Positions 1-13,794 of a stretch of DNA of 64,000 nt are shown here, one piece after another. Source of the stretch: Acanthornis magna (taxonomy: Eukaryota; Chordata; Aves; Passeriformes; Acanthizidae). Position 1 is the first letter of the stretch; each line of letters begins with the position of its first letter. Where the stretch lies: assembly GCA_036785705.1 (NCBI GenBank), contig JAWUZG010000333.1, forward strand, positions 347,774 to 411,773, in the 5' to 3' direction. The translations under genes and the position numbers were made by a program. Under the pieces are notes generated by a model. The model saw only the letters and a program-made list of their open reading frames with translations. It had not been told where the DNA came from and searched no databases.

Positions 1-3000
1 CAAGCAGTGTGTGTGTGGTAGCTCGGCAGAGCCAGGGCTGGCCTGTGCAGGTGCCCACACTGTGCCATCTGAAGTGTGTTTGTCACAGGGATCTCACACC
101 ATGTGGAGGGTGTATGCTGTACGTCCTGCTACTGCTGTCAGCAGCTGGATGACACTTAAAAGGCACAGTCATGGGCATGCCAGAAAGAAAGTTAGATTGG
201 CATTCAAGAGGTTAATTAGAATAGGAAAGAGCAATTAAAGGGACGTGACGATGTCTTCATAAAACAGTAATTGAGCGCTCTTCATTAAGTGATCTCATTA
301 AATGAGGCAGAGGATTTGTTGTTGTTGAAATTCTGGACTTGCTCTTAAGATTCTCTAATCAGCTTTCTGAAAGGGGAGTTATTACAATACCATAACTTTT
401 GAAACCTTTTATTGTTCTCAAGATACTGCGAGGTGTGTTTTGTGTGGATGTATTTTCCTTGGCATCAAAATGGAGAAATGGAAATAATAATGTTGCTTGT
501 GTATGAATGTCATGAGTCCATTATTTTTATTTGCCCCACCTATGAGACAAATGAAGGTTTAGCTCCTAGTTTCAGTAATTGCATCCTTGTATTATGTATG
601 TTGTGTGGTAATGTGGCTGCACATGCAGAATACAAATCAATACCTTAACAGCAAGTAACAGATGGATGGCTCCTGCGAAAGAACTTTGTTGTCCATTTAT
701 TGATCACAGTTATGTTAACAGAGACATACCATAACTACCAGTGCCAAAATAAACATCAGTTTAAATAGTGGTCCTGTGAGAACAGGATTGTTGCTGGTTT
801 ACTTGGTGAGAGCAGTCTTGTCAACTGCTCGACTGATTCTTAAATTCTCTGAACTTAAACAAAGAGCAGGAATGTTTCAGAGAGATGTTTGTGTTGTATA
901 AAATACCTTAAATATTGTGAAGAATTAAAGCATTTAAATCACAACAAATAAAACCTCCTATGGAAAAATATTAAGTAAAAAGAGGCACAGTGAAATGCTG
1001 CTGATTTAAAACCAACCAAAAAAGAAGTAATCGTTTTACCTAATGTGATGCTGTTCATATTCCTGCTGTGTATCATTGGCTCAATGATTTCTGTTGGTTT
1101 TCTTTTCTACCTCTGGATATAAGACCCACAGAACTGCAGGGGCACATGGAGAAAGGACAGCAAAACTCAGTCTGCATCAAGTATTTCTGTTGTAGAAAGT
1201 AAGCAAAATGAAAGCAGATGGAAAAGCTCCATATCACTCTAAGTCCCTTACCATGACCCTCGATACTGTGTGCTGCAGCAGTAAACGCCCACACAGTGAT
1301 TCGGTTACTAATTATTTTTGAAGTTATTGATGTCCTTCCAAAATCTTCTAAAGTGATTTACATGTGTGAGTGTGTGACATACATTTCATGGATATGTTTG
1401 TGCTCTTGTTTGTCTCGCTCTCTGTTTTGCACTGTGGCCCCAGCTCTGTGACGGCCCCAGCTCTGTGACGGCCCCAGCTCTGTGATTGCCCAGTGTCAGT
1501 TATCTTCTTGCCTCCTCTTGGCACAAAAACAACTTGTTCCCTTTTAGAGGAAGCCCTGGCTACTGAACACAGATATATTGACATCTTTTCCACATATCCA
1601 CCAGGGCCTGCTTTCTACAGAGCAATGTAAATATAACCAACCTGGAACAGCATGAATGCAAGCCAATATATGTCATTTGCTGCCAATTTTTCTTCTATAT
1701 TGCAAAAGCAGTTTAGAGGCATCCATAACATACCCTTACTGTAAACAGCATTGCTCTGATTAGTCGTAGTAATAAAAGTCCATTTTTCTTAAATGGCGTT
1801 TCAGTGAAGTACTAATTAATTCCGAGGATTTGGGAATTCACATTGTGTAGCTTGTGTTTTCTATTACCAACATATGTAATTTATTGGAAAAAAAAAAGAA
1901 AAAAATACATGAGGGGAAGAAAAGAAAGACATATAACATTTTAAAAGTGACAGGGAAGGTAGTAGGTAGTAGGTAGTAGTCTTTAGTCTCAGACAACCTC
2001 CTAGACATAAACAAGGAAGGACCCTGTAGGAAATGTGGCTTTTTGCCTCCTGTCAGTAGGAGATTTTGAGATTGCATTGCCTGTGTTTGCTCTTGCCTTT
2101 TGCTCCTGAAGTTCAGAAGATACCATTACCCCTCAGTTGTGTCTTGGTAGCTACACTGGCTGCATTTGTATCCTCACAATTTTGGGAATATGGGACTATA
2201 GGAGGATAGAAGTGGCCCAGTGTTTTCTTTCCTCTTTTAGCATTTAAACTAATTATCTATTTTATTTAAGTAAATTACTGAAGAAACTATTCATGTGTTT
2301 ACCCAGTTCTTCCATATGTACTGGAAAGCAGCTGTGGCAAATTCAAACAGAAGGCATGGCACATCAGCTCATACCCCTTCCCTCAGACTTAGCTGTTTTT
2401 TGTTTTTGGGGTTTTTTTTTAATGGTTGAATCCTGTCATTCCTTTGAGGATTAGAAAGCTCTCAAAGACCTTCGAACCAGTGTCTTGCTTTTGTTCCCTT
2501 CCTTGTAGGGAGAGCACAGAACATCCCCTTGCCGCATTGGTTGCTGTCCCTTAGATAATGCATAGAAATGATGAGACCCACTGCTCCTGACAGCCTGCCT
2601 TTTTTTGGTGGGGGGGTAGAGCGGGAGGGAGCAGCATTTTTTATCTGTAGATGTAGAGGTGTGTCAGGAAGCTCAAAGAAAATGCACTAGTTTGCATAAT
2701 TTAGCATATGGAGAAGATACCCAGAATTCAGCCTGATGTATAGCTCATATCTGTGAGAGGAAAAGGAAACAAAGCCCAGACTATGATTTGCAACAACACT
2801 AATTTATATTGTGAATTATGCTTATAGCTGGCTGAATTTGACTGAGAAATGAGACTGACATTACACATATTCTTTGGCCCTTCTTTATCTTCTGCTGAGG
2901 AGGAGAGAAACAGCCACTCTGTCCTCAAACAGGGATCTTGACTAGGGGAGCCAGAAGCACGCAGCACATAAAAATTGGATAATTGTGCTAAATAGAACTT

Positions 3001-5279
3001 GGAACTTTTTGTTCTGAATGCCCTTGTCAGACTGTCTTTCCTTATACTTGCCAGCTAATTAGCATCTACTGATAGTTATTTTGTTTCAGGGTGATAGGAA
3101 AACTTAATTTGTGCTGTTAATTACTTTTCATCAATTTTCCCATCTTTGAATGGATAGTATATGTACCTATACTATTACTGAACTGAAAAAAACCCTCCTA
3201 GATGAAGTGAAAAAAAAAATATTAGCTTGTCTTTTCTCACTAATTTTAATGATTTTTAAGAGAATGAGACTGGATTATGATACATTACATCTTAAGTGTA
3301 AATGCTAATTAAAATTGATTATAAATTCTAGCAAAATCATAAAGGCAGCATGCAGCTCAGAGAATTGTTTTCAAATGAATTCCTGGAATCTTTCTAGATG
3401 CAATCAAAATGTTTTTAAACATTAATATGTTGGGTTACATAAAGAATTTTTACTTAGTCATTAGCCAGAAAAACAAGTGAAATCTTTATAATATGACCTA
3501 TTATTGCTATCTAATGGAAATAATTGTGGAGACAGCATAATGTAACTATGCAATGAGTTCTCTGAAATATATGTTCTGAAAGCTGATGAGATGACAAGCT
3601 GGATAAAATTGCCGTGTAAACACAACTTGGTTATGGAGTGCAGACAACAGTTTCTTTAATTGTAGGTTTTGATTTAGTGGGACTCATACCTTATCTGTGC
3701 TTTTGCTTTCTGATGGATGGAAATGTAGCACTTTCTGAACATTTCTGTTTGTTAAGGTCTGTCTTACTTCTTTGCTGGCAGAAAGTGAGGAATTGGGTTT
3801 AACTGGGGAGTAGAGAAAGACAGCCAAAGTGACTTTTGTCAGTAGAATCATTACAAAACTTATGGAGGCTTCTGCTGAAGTGTTACCAGGATGCCTCCTT
3901 AAGTCTATTTATGTTGGGCTGTGTAGCTGTGGAAGTTTGTCAGTGTCACTCAGAAGCTGGGGAGCCATTGTGAGAAGAAAGCCACTTGTGCTTTCTTCTC
4001 ACTGTATTTGCAAAACTGTTCTCCAGCTCCACACCTGAAGGGATGCTGATTTCTGTGAAGGCTGAAGAGTCCAGTCCTGTCTATAGTTTACACTTGCACA
4101 ACTCATCAGCACACTCCCTCCCCAGGGACACAACCCTCTCAGACACCAGAGGTGCACCAGGATGGGTGTGTCCCCTCTCTCTGCCTGCCATTAGTGCAAG
4201 TGCAAGGGCACGTCACCCAGGAGGAAGCTCGCTGTGTGTGCTAAGGGGAGCACCAGGCTGTTCACCCATGGCTGCATGCTTTGGCCACTGTCACCAATAA
4301 CCCTTCAGACTCCTGGTGGAAGCTCCTCCCTTGATTTCAGATAGCTCTGAACCAGATACTTGTTTTTTATAGGTACACTTAGTATTGCTACCATCTGCTT
4401 CTAATTTTCCCTAACCCAGTAAAAGATATATGTAACCAGAATTGTCTATCTGTTTACATTGCAAGTACCAAAGTTAAATAAAGAACAGCACAGCATTCAA
4501 ACTTGGCAAAAGGCAAAGCAGGATCTGTCAGTGGGAACAGATTTTGCCTTCCTGATTCATGTGGCAATAGAGCAAAGGTGGCCACCACTCTTTAATGTAC
4601 TTATGGTATAACTGTTTTATTAGAACAAGGGAAGCTATTCCTAACACTCATTCACTGGATTTGTCTCTGAGAAAGAGGTTATGATTGTCACAGGAAGGGT
4701 GCCAATAGGTGGGATTGATAGGTGACAGAAGTGTCCCTGAAAGAGCTGTCTGAGCCCTGGTGGGCTCCCTGTGGCTGGTGGAGCTCATGATACCTGGTCA
4801 AGGGGAAGGTGAGAAGTCCTAGGCAAGGGAATGATGCCTCAGTGATCCTGCAGGATGCATTTTGGGTGAGTGATTTGGATTGTTTTGCTATTAGTTGTCT
4901 AATTCAGCCAAAACTAGTTGAGCAGAGAGGAGGACATTAGATTTCAGTGGTATTTATCCTTCCTAAGAGTGTTACAGCTATTGGATGCTGGTAAAGGATT
5001 CATGCTTAAATTTGTCGGTAAAAATGCAAAACAAAACAGAGAAGCCAGCTCTCGACGTCATGTGTTGTTAATCGGTGGAAATCCTTGCCGCAGGCCATTG
5101 TGTGTATTAAAACATCACGCAAATTCCTGACAGTGTTCTCTGGAGAATTAGTAAATGAGTGAAAGCATGCTTGGCTTAAGAAAAGCTGTGGCTGTAAATG
5201 TTTGGAGTACAGAGAGTACTTGAAGGAAGTGTAGTTCCTTCTCTTCCTCTGCCTGTTTCTGAGGCTTTGCCTTAGCCTC
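1..5279. other. Unique intron-like or intergenic DNA, no gene recognised
   Basis: The stretch is AT-rich with short chance open frames only. No frame has a recognisable domain or a chain of open segments with convincing splice sites. The only structure noted is a small 17-bp tandem repeat near 1.44 kb and a short GTAG-rich run near 1.96 kb. The part around 3.24-3.65 kb is rich in TAAT/ATTA cores and could be regulatory, but nothing decisive is visible. Confidence 0.6.
1436..1486. repeat. 17-bp minisatellite, three units
   Basis: Three adjacent copies of a 17-bp unit (GGCCCCAGCTCTGTGAC) are seen. The third copy ends GTGAT instead of GTGAC. The unit is GC-rich and carries a CpG at the unit junction, in contrast to its AT-rich surroundings. 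Confidence 0.9.
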
Positions 5280-5827
5280 TGTCATGGTTTAACCCCAGCC
5301 AGCAGCCGAGCCCCAGGCAGCTGCTCGCTCTCTCCCCCACCAGTGGGACTGGGGAGAGAATGGGAAGGGTAAAAATGAGAAAACTCGTGGGTTGAGATAA
5401 AGACAGTTTAATAGGGAAAGCAAAAGTCAAACAAACAAGAAAAGGAAAACAAGGAATTAATTCAGTGTTTCCCAAGGGCCCCATCACAGGTAACAGTGAC
5501 TTGGGGAGGCAAAAGCCATCACTTCAGATGTTCCCCTTCTTCCTACTATATCCCCCCTCCCCTGAGCAGGATGTCACATGGTCTGGCATTTCCCTTTGGT
5601 CAGTTTGGGTCACCTGTCCCAGCTGTGTCTCCTCCCATGCACCTCCAGCCTCCTCACCAGCATGGCTGTAGGAAAAGCAGCAAAGACCTTGGCTCTGTGT
5701 ATGCCCTGCTCAGCAGTAACAAAAACATCTCTGTATTATCATCACCATGTTCAGCACAAATCTGAAACTAAGCCCCATATGAACCACTGTGAAGAAAACC
5801 AACTGTACTGCAGCCAAAACCAGCACA
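5280..5827 (-). mobile_element. Solo LTR of an avian endogenous retrovirus
   Basis: On the + strand the element runs from TGTCATGGTTTAACCCC to CCAAAACCAGCACA, so it has TG...CA termini. Read on the minus strand it has the order expected of an LTR: TGTGCTGGTTTTGGC start, an upstream part with GGTGACCC, then CCTATTAAACTG (an ATTAAA polyadenylation signal), TTATCTCAACCCACGAG, and an end at GGTTAAACCATGACA. I recognise this as a very common bird ERV LTR family. No internal retroviral sequence adjoins it, so it is a solo LTR. I could not see a clear target-site duplication. Its TATA region (GGGATATAGTAGG on the minus strand) differs from the TATATAAAG I remember for the family, so it is probably an old copy. 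Confidence 0.88.
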
Positions 5828-8800
5828 GTAAGATTCCTCATGGCTCTGTTTTTGTGGTTTTGTTGAGTGCTTTGCCTGATGTATTGCTCACAACCTTTTT
5901 CCTGTATATCTTTGCTTACAGTGTCATGTGTTTGTATATCCAATGATTTCTAGTCCCGAGAAGACAGCTGGTTTTTATTTGTTTAAGTAAGATTATTTCA
6001 GAAAGTAATTTCCAGAAAAACTGTTCCAGAAAAAACTCTTCCAAAGAGTTTGGAAGACTGCTATCAGCAAATGCTCTAGACAAGAAAAGTAATATTAGGA
6101 GAACATGAAAGCACCAACTTTTTTTTTCAGGTGCTTTTTCCGGTTGGAAGAGGAAAGCTGGGACAGAGGGCACTCAAGGGCTCTCTCTTGACACTCCTTT
6201 CCTTCTACAAATGCTCTTATGCTATTCTTGCTTTTACTCTTGCCACAACCTTATCCTCAGTATAAAACTGAACAAAGAGAATTTTCAAATGAATCAAACT
6301 AGAAAGCCTTTTTGAAGTATTTTCCAAGATATCTTGTCCATGCCCTATCACTCAAAAAGAGGTCTTAATTTCATCCTATATTATCACAGAGCTATGTCAA
6401 AAATATTTGTAGGAATAGAAATTGTTGCCACCTGGAGCCAGGTAACTATTATTTCACATTCCTCAGGTCTGTGGGAAATATATTGTAATTATTTTTTTAC
6501 TTAATTGATCTATAGTTTCCGTCAATTTCATTTAAGTTTATTAGTCTATATTAAATGTTTTTGAGGAGGAAGATCTCTTTGCTTTCTCTTCCGATCTTGT
6601 GAATGGAGCCATCCAAAAGCACTGCCATTTTCCTCTTAAAAAGACCAACCGAACAAAACAACCCACTCACATTGTAAAACAGACTTAAAACTGTCCTAGC
6701 AAAAATCTCTTAAAGTGAAGAGTTTCTATCTTTTTCGTCCTTCCTTACATGTTTAAGCTGGTGACTTAAGTTCACATACAGACTGATACATTTTACCTTT
6801 TGACACAGAAAGAAGGTAAAATGAATAGCGCCATAGATTAAAGTGCTCTGTGACCAGAGGTAGAGCCAAGATCTTCAGTGACAACCTTTATAATATTGGG
6901 CAACAAACCACAACAACAGTTGCTATGTCAGGCCCATGAATATGTGTCTGAGTTATAGCACGTTTTTAACAGTTTGCTAGCTTTGATTTCAAGGTGTCAG
7001 GCAATGCTAAAGCCTCTGCATTTCAGTGTGACGTTGCAGTGATTAAACTTCTAGCCTGAATTTGGTTAGCTTCAGCTTCCATTGATGTGAATTCTTATGA
7101 GTTTGTCTGAGGAAAAAGCAAAGAATATCTTCCACACTGAGTCTATGCACTAACTGCCTCCTTATCGCATCTTAAATAAACTAAACAGATTGTTTGATGT
7201 AGATGCTTCCAACATGAGTAGTCTCATTAAGATAATTGAAGCTTTCTGTGGGGAAACGATGCACACCTTGCTTGTGCATAAGCCAGTGCTTGCCTGCTGC
7301 TGACTGGAGAATATGTGTAATGTGTCCCATTTTGTTATGCATTTCCACGGATAAAGAATGCCCTCAAAGTTACAAGTGTGACTTAATGGTGTCCAAGACC
7401 TATAGAGATGAAAGGAGCTTCCTAGGAAAACAATTTTTCTCTAGATTTTCTGGTGCTGGAGCTATTAGCAGCTGTTTTCAGCAAAGTAGGAGATGGTCAT
7501 ACTGCAGTCTTTTGCCACTGTGAAGGTGTGAGACTGAAAGATGTGTGAAAGTTTTCTCCCTGGATGTTGACCATGGTCGATATGTGGACCTCCTGTTTGA
7601 TCTGCTTAATTTTCAGTTTCCTGGCTGTTTCCTTTGCAGTTTCCTAATTAATTTTGCAATATTCATCCCGACCTTATTGACTGTGCTCCTAGTCTGTGCT
7701 GTGAAAACTCAGCTGAGGAGAAAAGGTAAAAAATAAGCCTTTTGCTATTCATATGCTTCACCCTCATAACCATCTTATCCTAGAAACAAACTGGAGAAGT
7801 GGTCTTTTAGGCCTTCTTTAAGTCAGGTGCAATTTCTTCAGCAAATGTGATTTTTTCTTATGCAATCCTCATCCTGTTCCTTCACTGCTGTGTGTTTCTA
7901 AAGCAAAATGGGCAATGCCCCCTCTGCTGTCCTAGCAGACACATCCTAGTGAGTTGCACTTGCTCCCATTAGCAGATCTACTGATGCCAGTGAGAACATG
8001 TTGCAAAAAGCAAATGTCTATTTAGCTATTGTTATCTACTTGTTTATAGTCATCATCTAATGCAGCTAACCTTGAAGGATGGCTCCTGACATGACCTTTA
8101 GGGATATTATATTTGATCTGTGTCTAAGTAGCAGTTCAGATAGTTTTGGTTTGGCCTTGGTCTTGAAATAAGGAAAGAGATTCTTCTTTGGAAAAACAAT
8201 GCCAATTTGTCAGTAAATACAACTGTTTGTATTGAAAGGACAGTAAGTCACAGTCAGATTTTTGAATCTGTTAAACAAAGTGTGCTGCTTTTGACCTTTT
8301 AGGGTGTAACTGATTTGGGGGTCACAGTGATTCGATGTCAATCATCTTTCATGTGTACCGTGGAATCTCTGGTAAATCTGTTTAATCTATACTGGCTTGA
8401 GAAGGACGAGAAAACGATCTGTGGAAGCTGATGTGAAAGGTGCATGTGTTGGGAGTGAATGGTGCTCCTTCTCACTAACCAGTCAGCTTGAGGAAGACAA
8501 GTAGCTGTCCCTGTTTCTTGCAGGTCCTTTTAGTGACCCAAGTCCCTCCCTTTGGATGAGGGCACCTGTGCTTTAGGGCTGTATCACTTCCCTGCTGCCA
8601 GTCATCTGGAAGGGAGGAAATGCCTCTCCAGTGTTTTTTCACCCAAGTACACTGTCACTGCACTCCACCTCAGCAAAAGCCAGCACTGACCTGTGCCTTC
8701 ATCCATGTTTTCACTCAATTTGCTGCACAACATATAGGATAATGTACATGGCATGGAAACTGGGGCACATTTGGTGAAATCAGGAGTCTGCAGACACTGC

Positions 8801-11800
8801 TGCGGTGGCAGGAGGCTCTGTACCTTTAGAAGATTGTACTCGGCTTAATCTGCACTTTCTCAGATCAGCTCTAAGTTTGTGAAACATTTTTGTTTATTGT
8901 ATTTCCAAATGATATATTTAATTTCTATATACTCAGTGGAGTCTTGACTTGTATGAATGTTTATCCCACAGGCAGTGTTAAGTATCTTGCAAGCAGACCT
9001 GTCTGTGCTTTTCATGGTGTTCATTTATCTACATAGCCCACTCAAGGCTGTTTCAGCACAGGAAATGCTGAAAATGCACAGTGCTTCAACAGTGTATGAG
9101 CTGTTTATCTTCAGATGTACTTTTCAGGGTCTGGTTTGTGTGGTGCACTGAAGAAAACAGATCAAAGTGACATATCCTGTAATTTCATTACCTTTGTCTT
9201 ACAAATTTTGTTTGGGCCTGTTCTCAATAGAATAGCACTGGGACCAAAACAGATATTTGAAAAATCTTTGAAGTTTGGAACGTATGGGAGGTAGAACAGA
9301 CTTGTGACAGTAGACTCTGCTTGAAAGCTAAGCTGGTAATTTAATATACCGAATGCATTATGGAAACTGTTCATGTTTAGAAGCATCGATAAAGAATCAG
9401 TTCCTAAAGAAAACCAAACTCTGTCTTAGATTTACACAAATGCTCAGTTCCTGTGTTGGCAGTGAAACATATTTATCCTAGAACCACTTTTTGATGTTCC
9501 TTAGTTCTTTACATCCTGTCTAGTTATTAGCAGCAAACCTCATGTAAAGCAGCTGAGAAATGTTGCCAGGCCAGAAACTAAACTCTGTGTTATATCCTTT
9601 TGAATGTTTGAATAATAGACAAGGAAGATAGCTTCCAGCTAAGGCACAGAATGTCTCATCTTTCTAAGCTGAAATTATTAATTTTACTGAGTTCTCACAA
9701 AGCACAACAAAGTACACAATATAATAAGGAGTCCTGTAAAGAAGTTTTCTGTGCTTTTAATTCTCCTTGAAATCAGGAATGGGCATCAATGATCAAGTTT
9801 TCAACTGAGTCTGGGTTTTCTTGAAAGATCAGATCCTTAAATTTTTGGTGGGATTGTTATTCCCAATTTTTAAAATTTTTTACTTTGGTTTTTCTGAAAA
9901 ACAAGCTAAATAGAAATCATAAAATGGCTTATTATTTTATTTGTAAGTATTGAAATGGATATTTGTAGTTTAAAAGTGCAGATTTATACTTTCAAATTCC
10001 TAAAGGCATGGTAATTTCTGTGTGCATCTCCTGAATACTTTTTCAGAGTAAGTCTAGACCAAACTGTAAAAATCATAAATGAAACTTCAATTTTGTATAG
10101 AGATAGGTGAACGAGTTACAGAAAAGAACACATGGAAGTTTTCCATTTCTAATACCCTTCAGAAATAACTCTTCATGGATCAATATTTGGTCTGGTACAA
10201 AATGTGTGATGCTGTTGATTAATCCAGCCAGGTTTGCTTAAACTGAATAGCCTAAAGTCATTCTTAAAGCTCAGAGAAAATGTGACTAAAAATGAGAAAT
10301 GAAATAAAACAAGAATTTGAAAGTATTCCTTCACTAGTAATTATTAAGTCCTCTGTTTGGATCTAGGTAAAAATTTATATTCAGCTCTGCCTGATTCATT
10401 GCAGTGAGAGCTCTGTATGTCCAGAAAAACCCTGAAATGTTCAATTGATGAGCAGTGTTGGCCAGAATATAGTTTGCCATGCATGTTGCTTTTAGATTTA
10501 GGAAAAGTAAACATTTTTGTTTTGAATATTTTAAACCTGAAAATAGATTTAACATGGGAAATGTGATCCTTATTCTGATCCTATTTCAGATTATGTTAAA
10601 ATTAGCTTTAATACCATGCTTTAGCTGGTGGTATGTTTTGAAAAGAACAATTTATGGCAAGTATGTTTTCCTATTTTGGTGTTTCTGAACATAGTTATAT
10701 GACCTATGGCAATCAGGGAATTAGATGTTATATACTTTCAAATAAGGAAACTAAATTTTATATATTCTTCCTAATATGGGGAATTCCCTCTCCACGTACC
10801 ACAGGAAAATCTAGTTGAGTTGATGGTTATAGCTGTGGAAAGAAATATTCATGGAAATACTAGTGAAAAATATGGAAAGGTGGTGCTTCACTTAGGATTT
10901 AGAGAGATCTATAGTCTTTTCCTTGGTGCTTTCAGGCCGTAACTTGCAAGTCTTACTTGACTGAGTCCCTGGTTCTCTCTTCAGGAGCTGAATGAGGAGC
11001 CAGAAGATGGCTCCTCAGTTCTCAGCTGGCCAAACTTCTCAGGGCCACATCCCAGGCTGCATCAGACTCATTATTCTTGATCACTCGTACCTCATGTCCC
11101 CACGTGGAGGGAGGGGAGTACTTCTCACCCATGTGGGGCTGCTGGGAAGGTCAATGCTTTGTGAGACTGTGGTGCCCTTGAATATCAGAGGAACCAAGGA
11201 AGTAACAAAGACTGATCTTTTATTACATAGATCTTGGTGTCCATTCCTCGTGATTTTTTTTTCCTACACATCTTTGCTATATTCTTGATATGTTCCCTGT
11301 GCCTGCTTCTGAAGACTGCATGCTGGGAAGAAGTGACACTGCTGCTTGGCTTTAGGGGCTCGCCTTTTCCTGCACGACTGTGCAGGCGCCCAGGATGATG
11401 CTATGATCAACATCACAGCACCAGCTTCCTTTCTCAACTCTTAGTTGCTTCAGAAATTTATAAGATGCGGGAGGCCACCTTAAAGTCATAAATAGCTATG
11501 CACTGACGCTGTTTTCATGTCATCAAAAGTCTTTTTGAGCACACTTGCATGGGTGAGCATGGTCAGTACCCACACCCACATCTTAATTTTTAGTGGCATA
11601 CATGCATGTAAAAGTCCACCAGCATGGACCTGTGTTTGTATCCCATAAAGTTCTGTGCTTGTCACCTGCACAGCAAAAAATGTGCATATGATTTTTTTCC
11701 CAGATGTACAGATTTTAGTTTGCTTTGCAAATTCTGTGTTTCTATCTAAGCTTTTAGTTATAGTTTGATTTTGATCTCCTAGGCTGCTCCACTGCAGTGA

Positions 11801-13354
11801 GATTTTGATGTCTGGAATGTGACATTTCCATGCATCTCAATTTCAGAAAGAACTGGCTAAATGTATACACTCTGTAGGTATGGAGACTACTTAAATATTC
11901 CTTAAGTCCTCTGGGGTCTGAGTTTTGGCAGCAGTTTTGTCCTCTGACAGTAAAGCCTGAGAAAAGGAAAACAGAGATGAGGAAATAAACTTGAAGGAGC
12001 TCCTTGTGAACGCTGACATTAGCTCAGTAAGGCTGATCTCCATCAGCCCCGTCTATACTCAGTGGAGGAGATGGCATTTGTCCTCCACAGAGGGAGTCAG
12101 AACAGTCAGATTAGGCTTTGCTGGTGGATATTTTTTTTCTCCATTGACTGGAGACTATTTCAACACATTATCTACACCTGATTAAATTAACCTTGATGAG
12201 TATTCTTTCTGATGGACTAATCTAAGAACTGAGTTCCAGTCATTAGGAAAGCTGATATGCGAATGGGATCTCTGTATCTTGGGCAACTTACCCTAAAGAT
12301 CGGCAAATTAAGCAGCATTATGAAGTTCTTTGTAGATCATTTTGCATTAGGGCTGTGTAATTCTGAGTGGACTTTGATCCGTATTACCGTAGACAGGACA
12401 GTTTAATGAACACAGGGGAAAAGAGAAATGAGCATTAAGAATAGGGGGGAGGAAGGAAAACAGTCTTATTTGAAACACTGGAGTTCTGACATGAAATCTT
12501 CAGTTTCTATTTTTTCCTCATTAAAACAGAGATGCATGTAATTTTCATTTACTGAGTGAAAAGGGAAATGTGGAGAAAGCAATCTTGTAAATGAAGGAGA
12601 TGTTCATGGCAGGAAAACTAGCTAACCCTCACAGCTGGAATGTCTTCAGATGGCAGTGGTTCAATATCTGAAAGTACTGACCTTGTGTGGCCTTGTGGAT
12701 TGCAAGAGAATTTCAGGAAATAACCTGAGCTAGAATGCTGGGTACTAATGGAACATTAGATACAAAAAGTTAGGCTCAGGCAATGTTATGATTGCAAGCA
12801 GAAAAACAAATTGGAGAACAAACTCATTCACAGTATACTTACTATACTCTAATTACATCATTGAGTACTGCTGATGATGTTTGGGTTCTTTCTTACAATT
12901 TGAATGGGTGGTTCCATGCGGAAGAAATATTTATATCTATGTTTTATTCTTGTGACAATTTATCAGTTACATATAGCATCGCAGGAAAATGAAAATGGGA
13001 CTGACTCACTAGCTTTCATTTCGCTGTAAAGAAACTGAAGTTGTATTCTTTTGCTTGATGCGGTGTTGTAATACTCTTTCATGTAGAGAACAGCTTCTGT
13101 TATGCAAGATGGCATACCTTTCTGAGGGTGTTAAGGGAACCACATTCCTAGGGTATTCCCTAGAGGCGCTCTGTTGTCGAAAATGCATAGTCTTGTTGGG
13201 AAGCCCATCTCTTTTGGAAAAATGAGAGCACCACATTCCTGCACTATCACTTCTGTGAAGCTGGTGCATCACAATGGGAAAGTGCACTTTGATACTTGTG
13301 CAGTAACAAAATTTGTGTCAGCTCCTGTAATATAATACATAAATTGGTGTATTT
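5828..13354. other. Unique AT-rich DNA, no gene recognised
   Basis: Apart from the possible exon at 7640-7725 described separately, open frames are short and low-scoring by eye. No LTR, LINE or RNA gene was recognised. Confidence 0.55.
7640..7725 (+). other. Possible exon encoding a membrane segment (weak candidate)
   Basis: A pyrimidine-rich stretch ending TTTGCAG (7639) precedes an 86-nt open segment that ends AAAAG before GTAAAA (7726). Translated in the open frame, the segment gives a run of about 19 hydrophobic residues (INFAIFIPTLLTVLLVCAV) followed at once by KTQLRRK. This is the layout of a single membrane span with a basic cytoplasmic flank. If the intron is not removed, the frame ends at TAA a few codons later (7734-7736). 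No family is recognised and no partner exon was found nearby. AT-rich DNA often encodes hydrophobic runs by chance, so confidence is low. Confidence 0.15.
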
Positions 13355-13794
13355 GGTTTGTGTGGCCAGGTTATTACAGGGTGGGCTACAGGGGTGGCTT
13401 CTGTGAAAAGTCTTCCCCATGTTCAGCAGAGTCAGTTGGCTCCAAGATGGAGCCACGAACAGGCCAAGGCTGAAGCCATCAGAGACAGTGATAGCACCTC
13501 TGGGATACCAGAGTTGAGAAGTGGGAGATAAAAAGCTGTGCGACTTCAGCCAGAGGGAAGTGTGAGAATAGCCCCATTTCTCATTGTCCTAGTCTGATGT
13601 GAGTGGTAATAAATTGTACTAATTTCCCTGTGACTCACCTGTTTTGCCCGTGACAGTAACTGGTCAGTGACTATCCCTGTCCCTATCTTTCCCCTCCACG
13701 AGCCTTTCATTATATTTTCTGTCCCCTGTCCAGCTGGGGAGGCGAATGGTAGAGTGGTGGGCACCCAGTGTACAGCCAATGTCAACCCACCATG
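13355..13794 (+). mobile_element. Solo LTR remnant, avian ERVL-like
   Basis: The block reads like a known bird ERV LTR: GGGTGGCTTCTGTGA near the start, then CCAAGATGGAGCCACGAAC, GTGATAGCACCTCTGGGAT, and a TATA-like AGATAAAAAG near 13526. A polyadenylation signal AATAAA lies at 13608-13613, followed by TGGTGGGCACCCAGTG and GTCAACCCACCATGA at the end. The boundaries are approximate because the terminal CA has mutated and no target duplication was found. Its U3 resembles that of the LTR at 38182-39566, so the two are probably related families. Confidence 0.75.
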
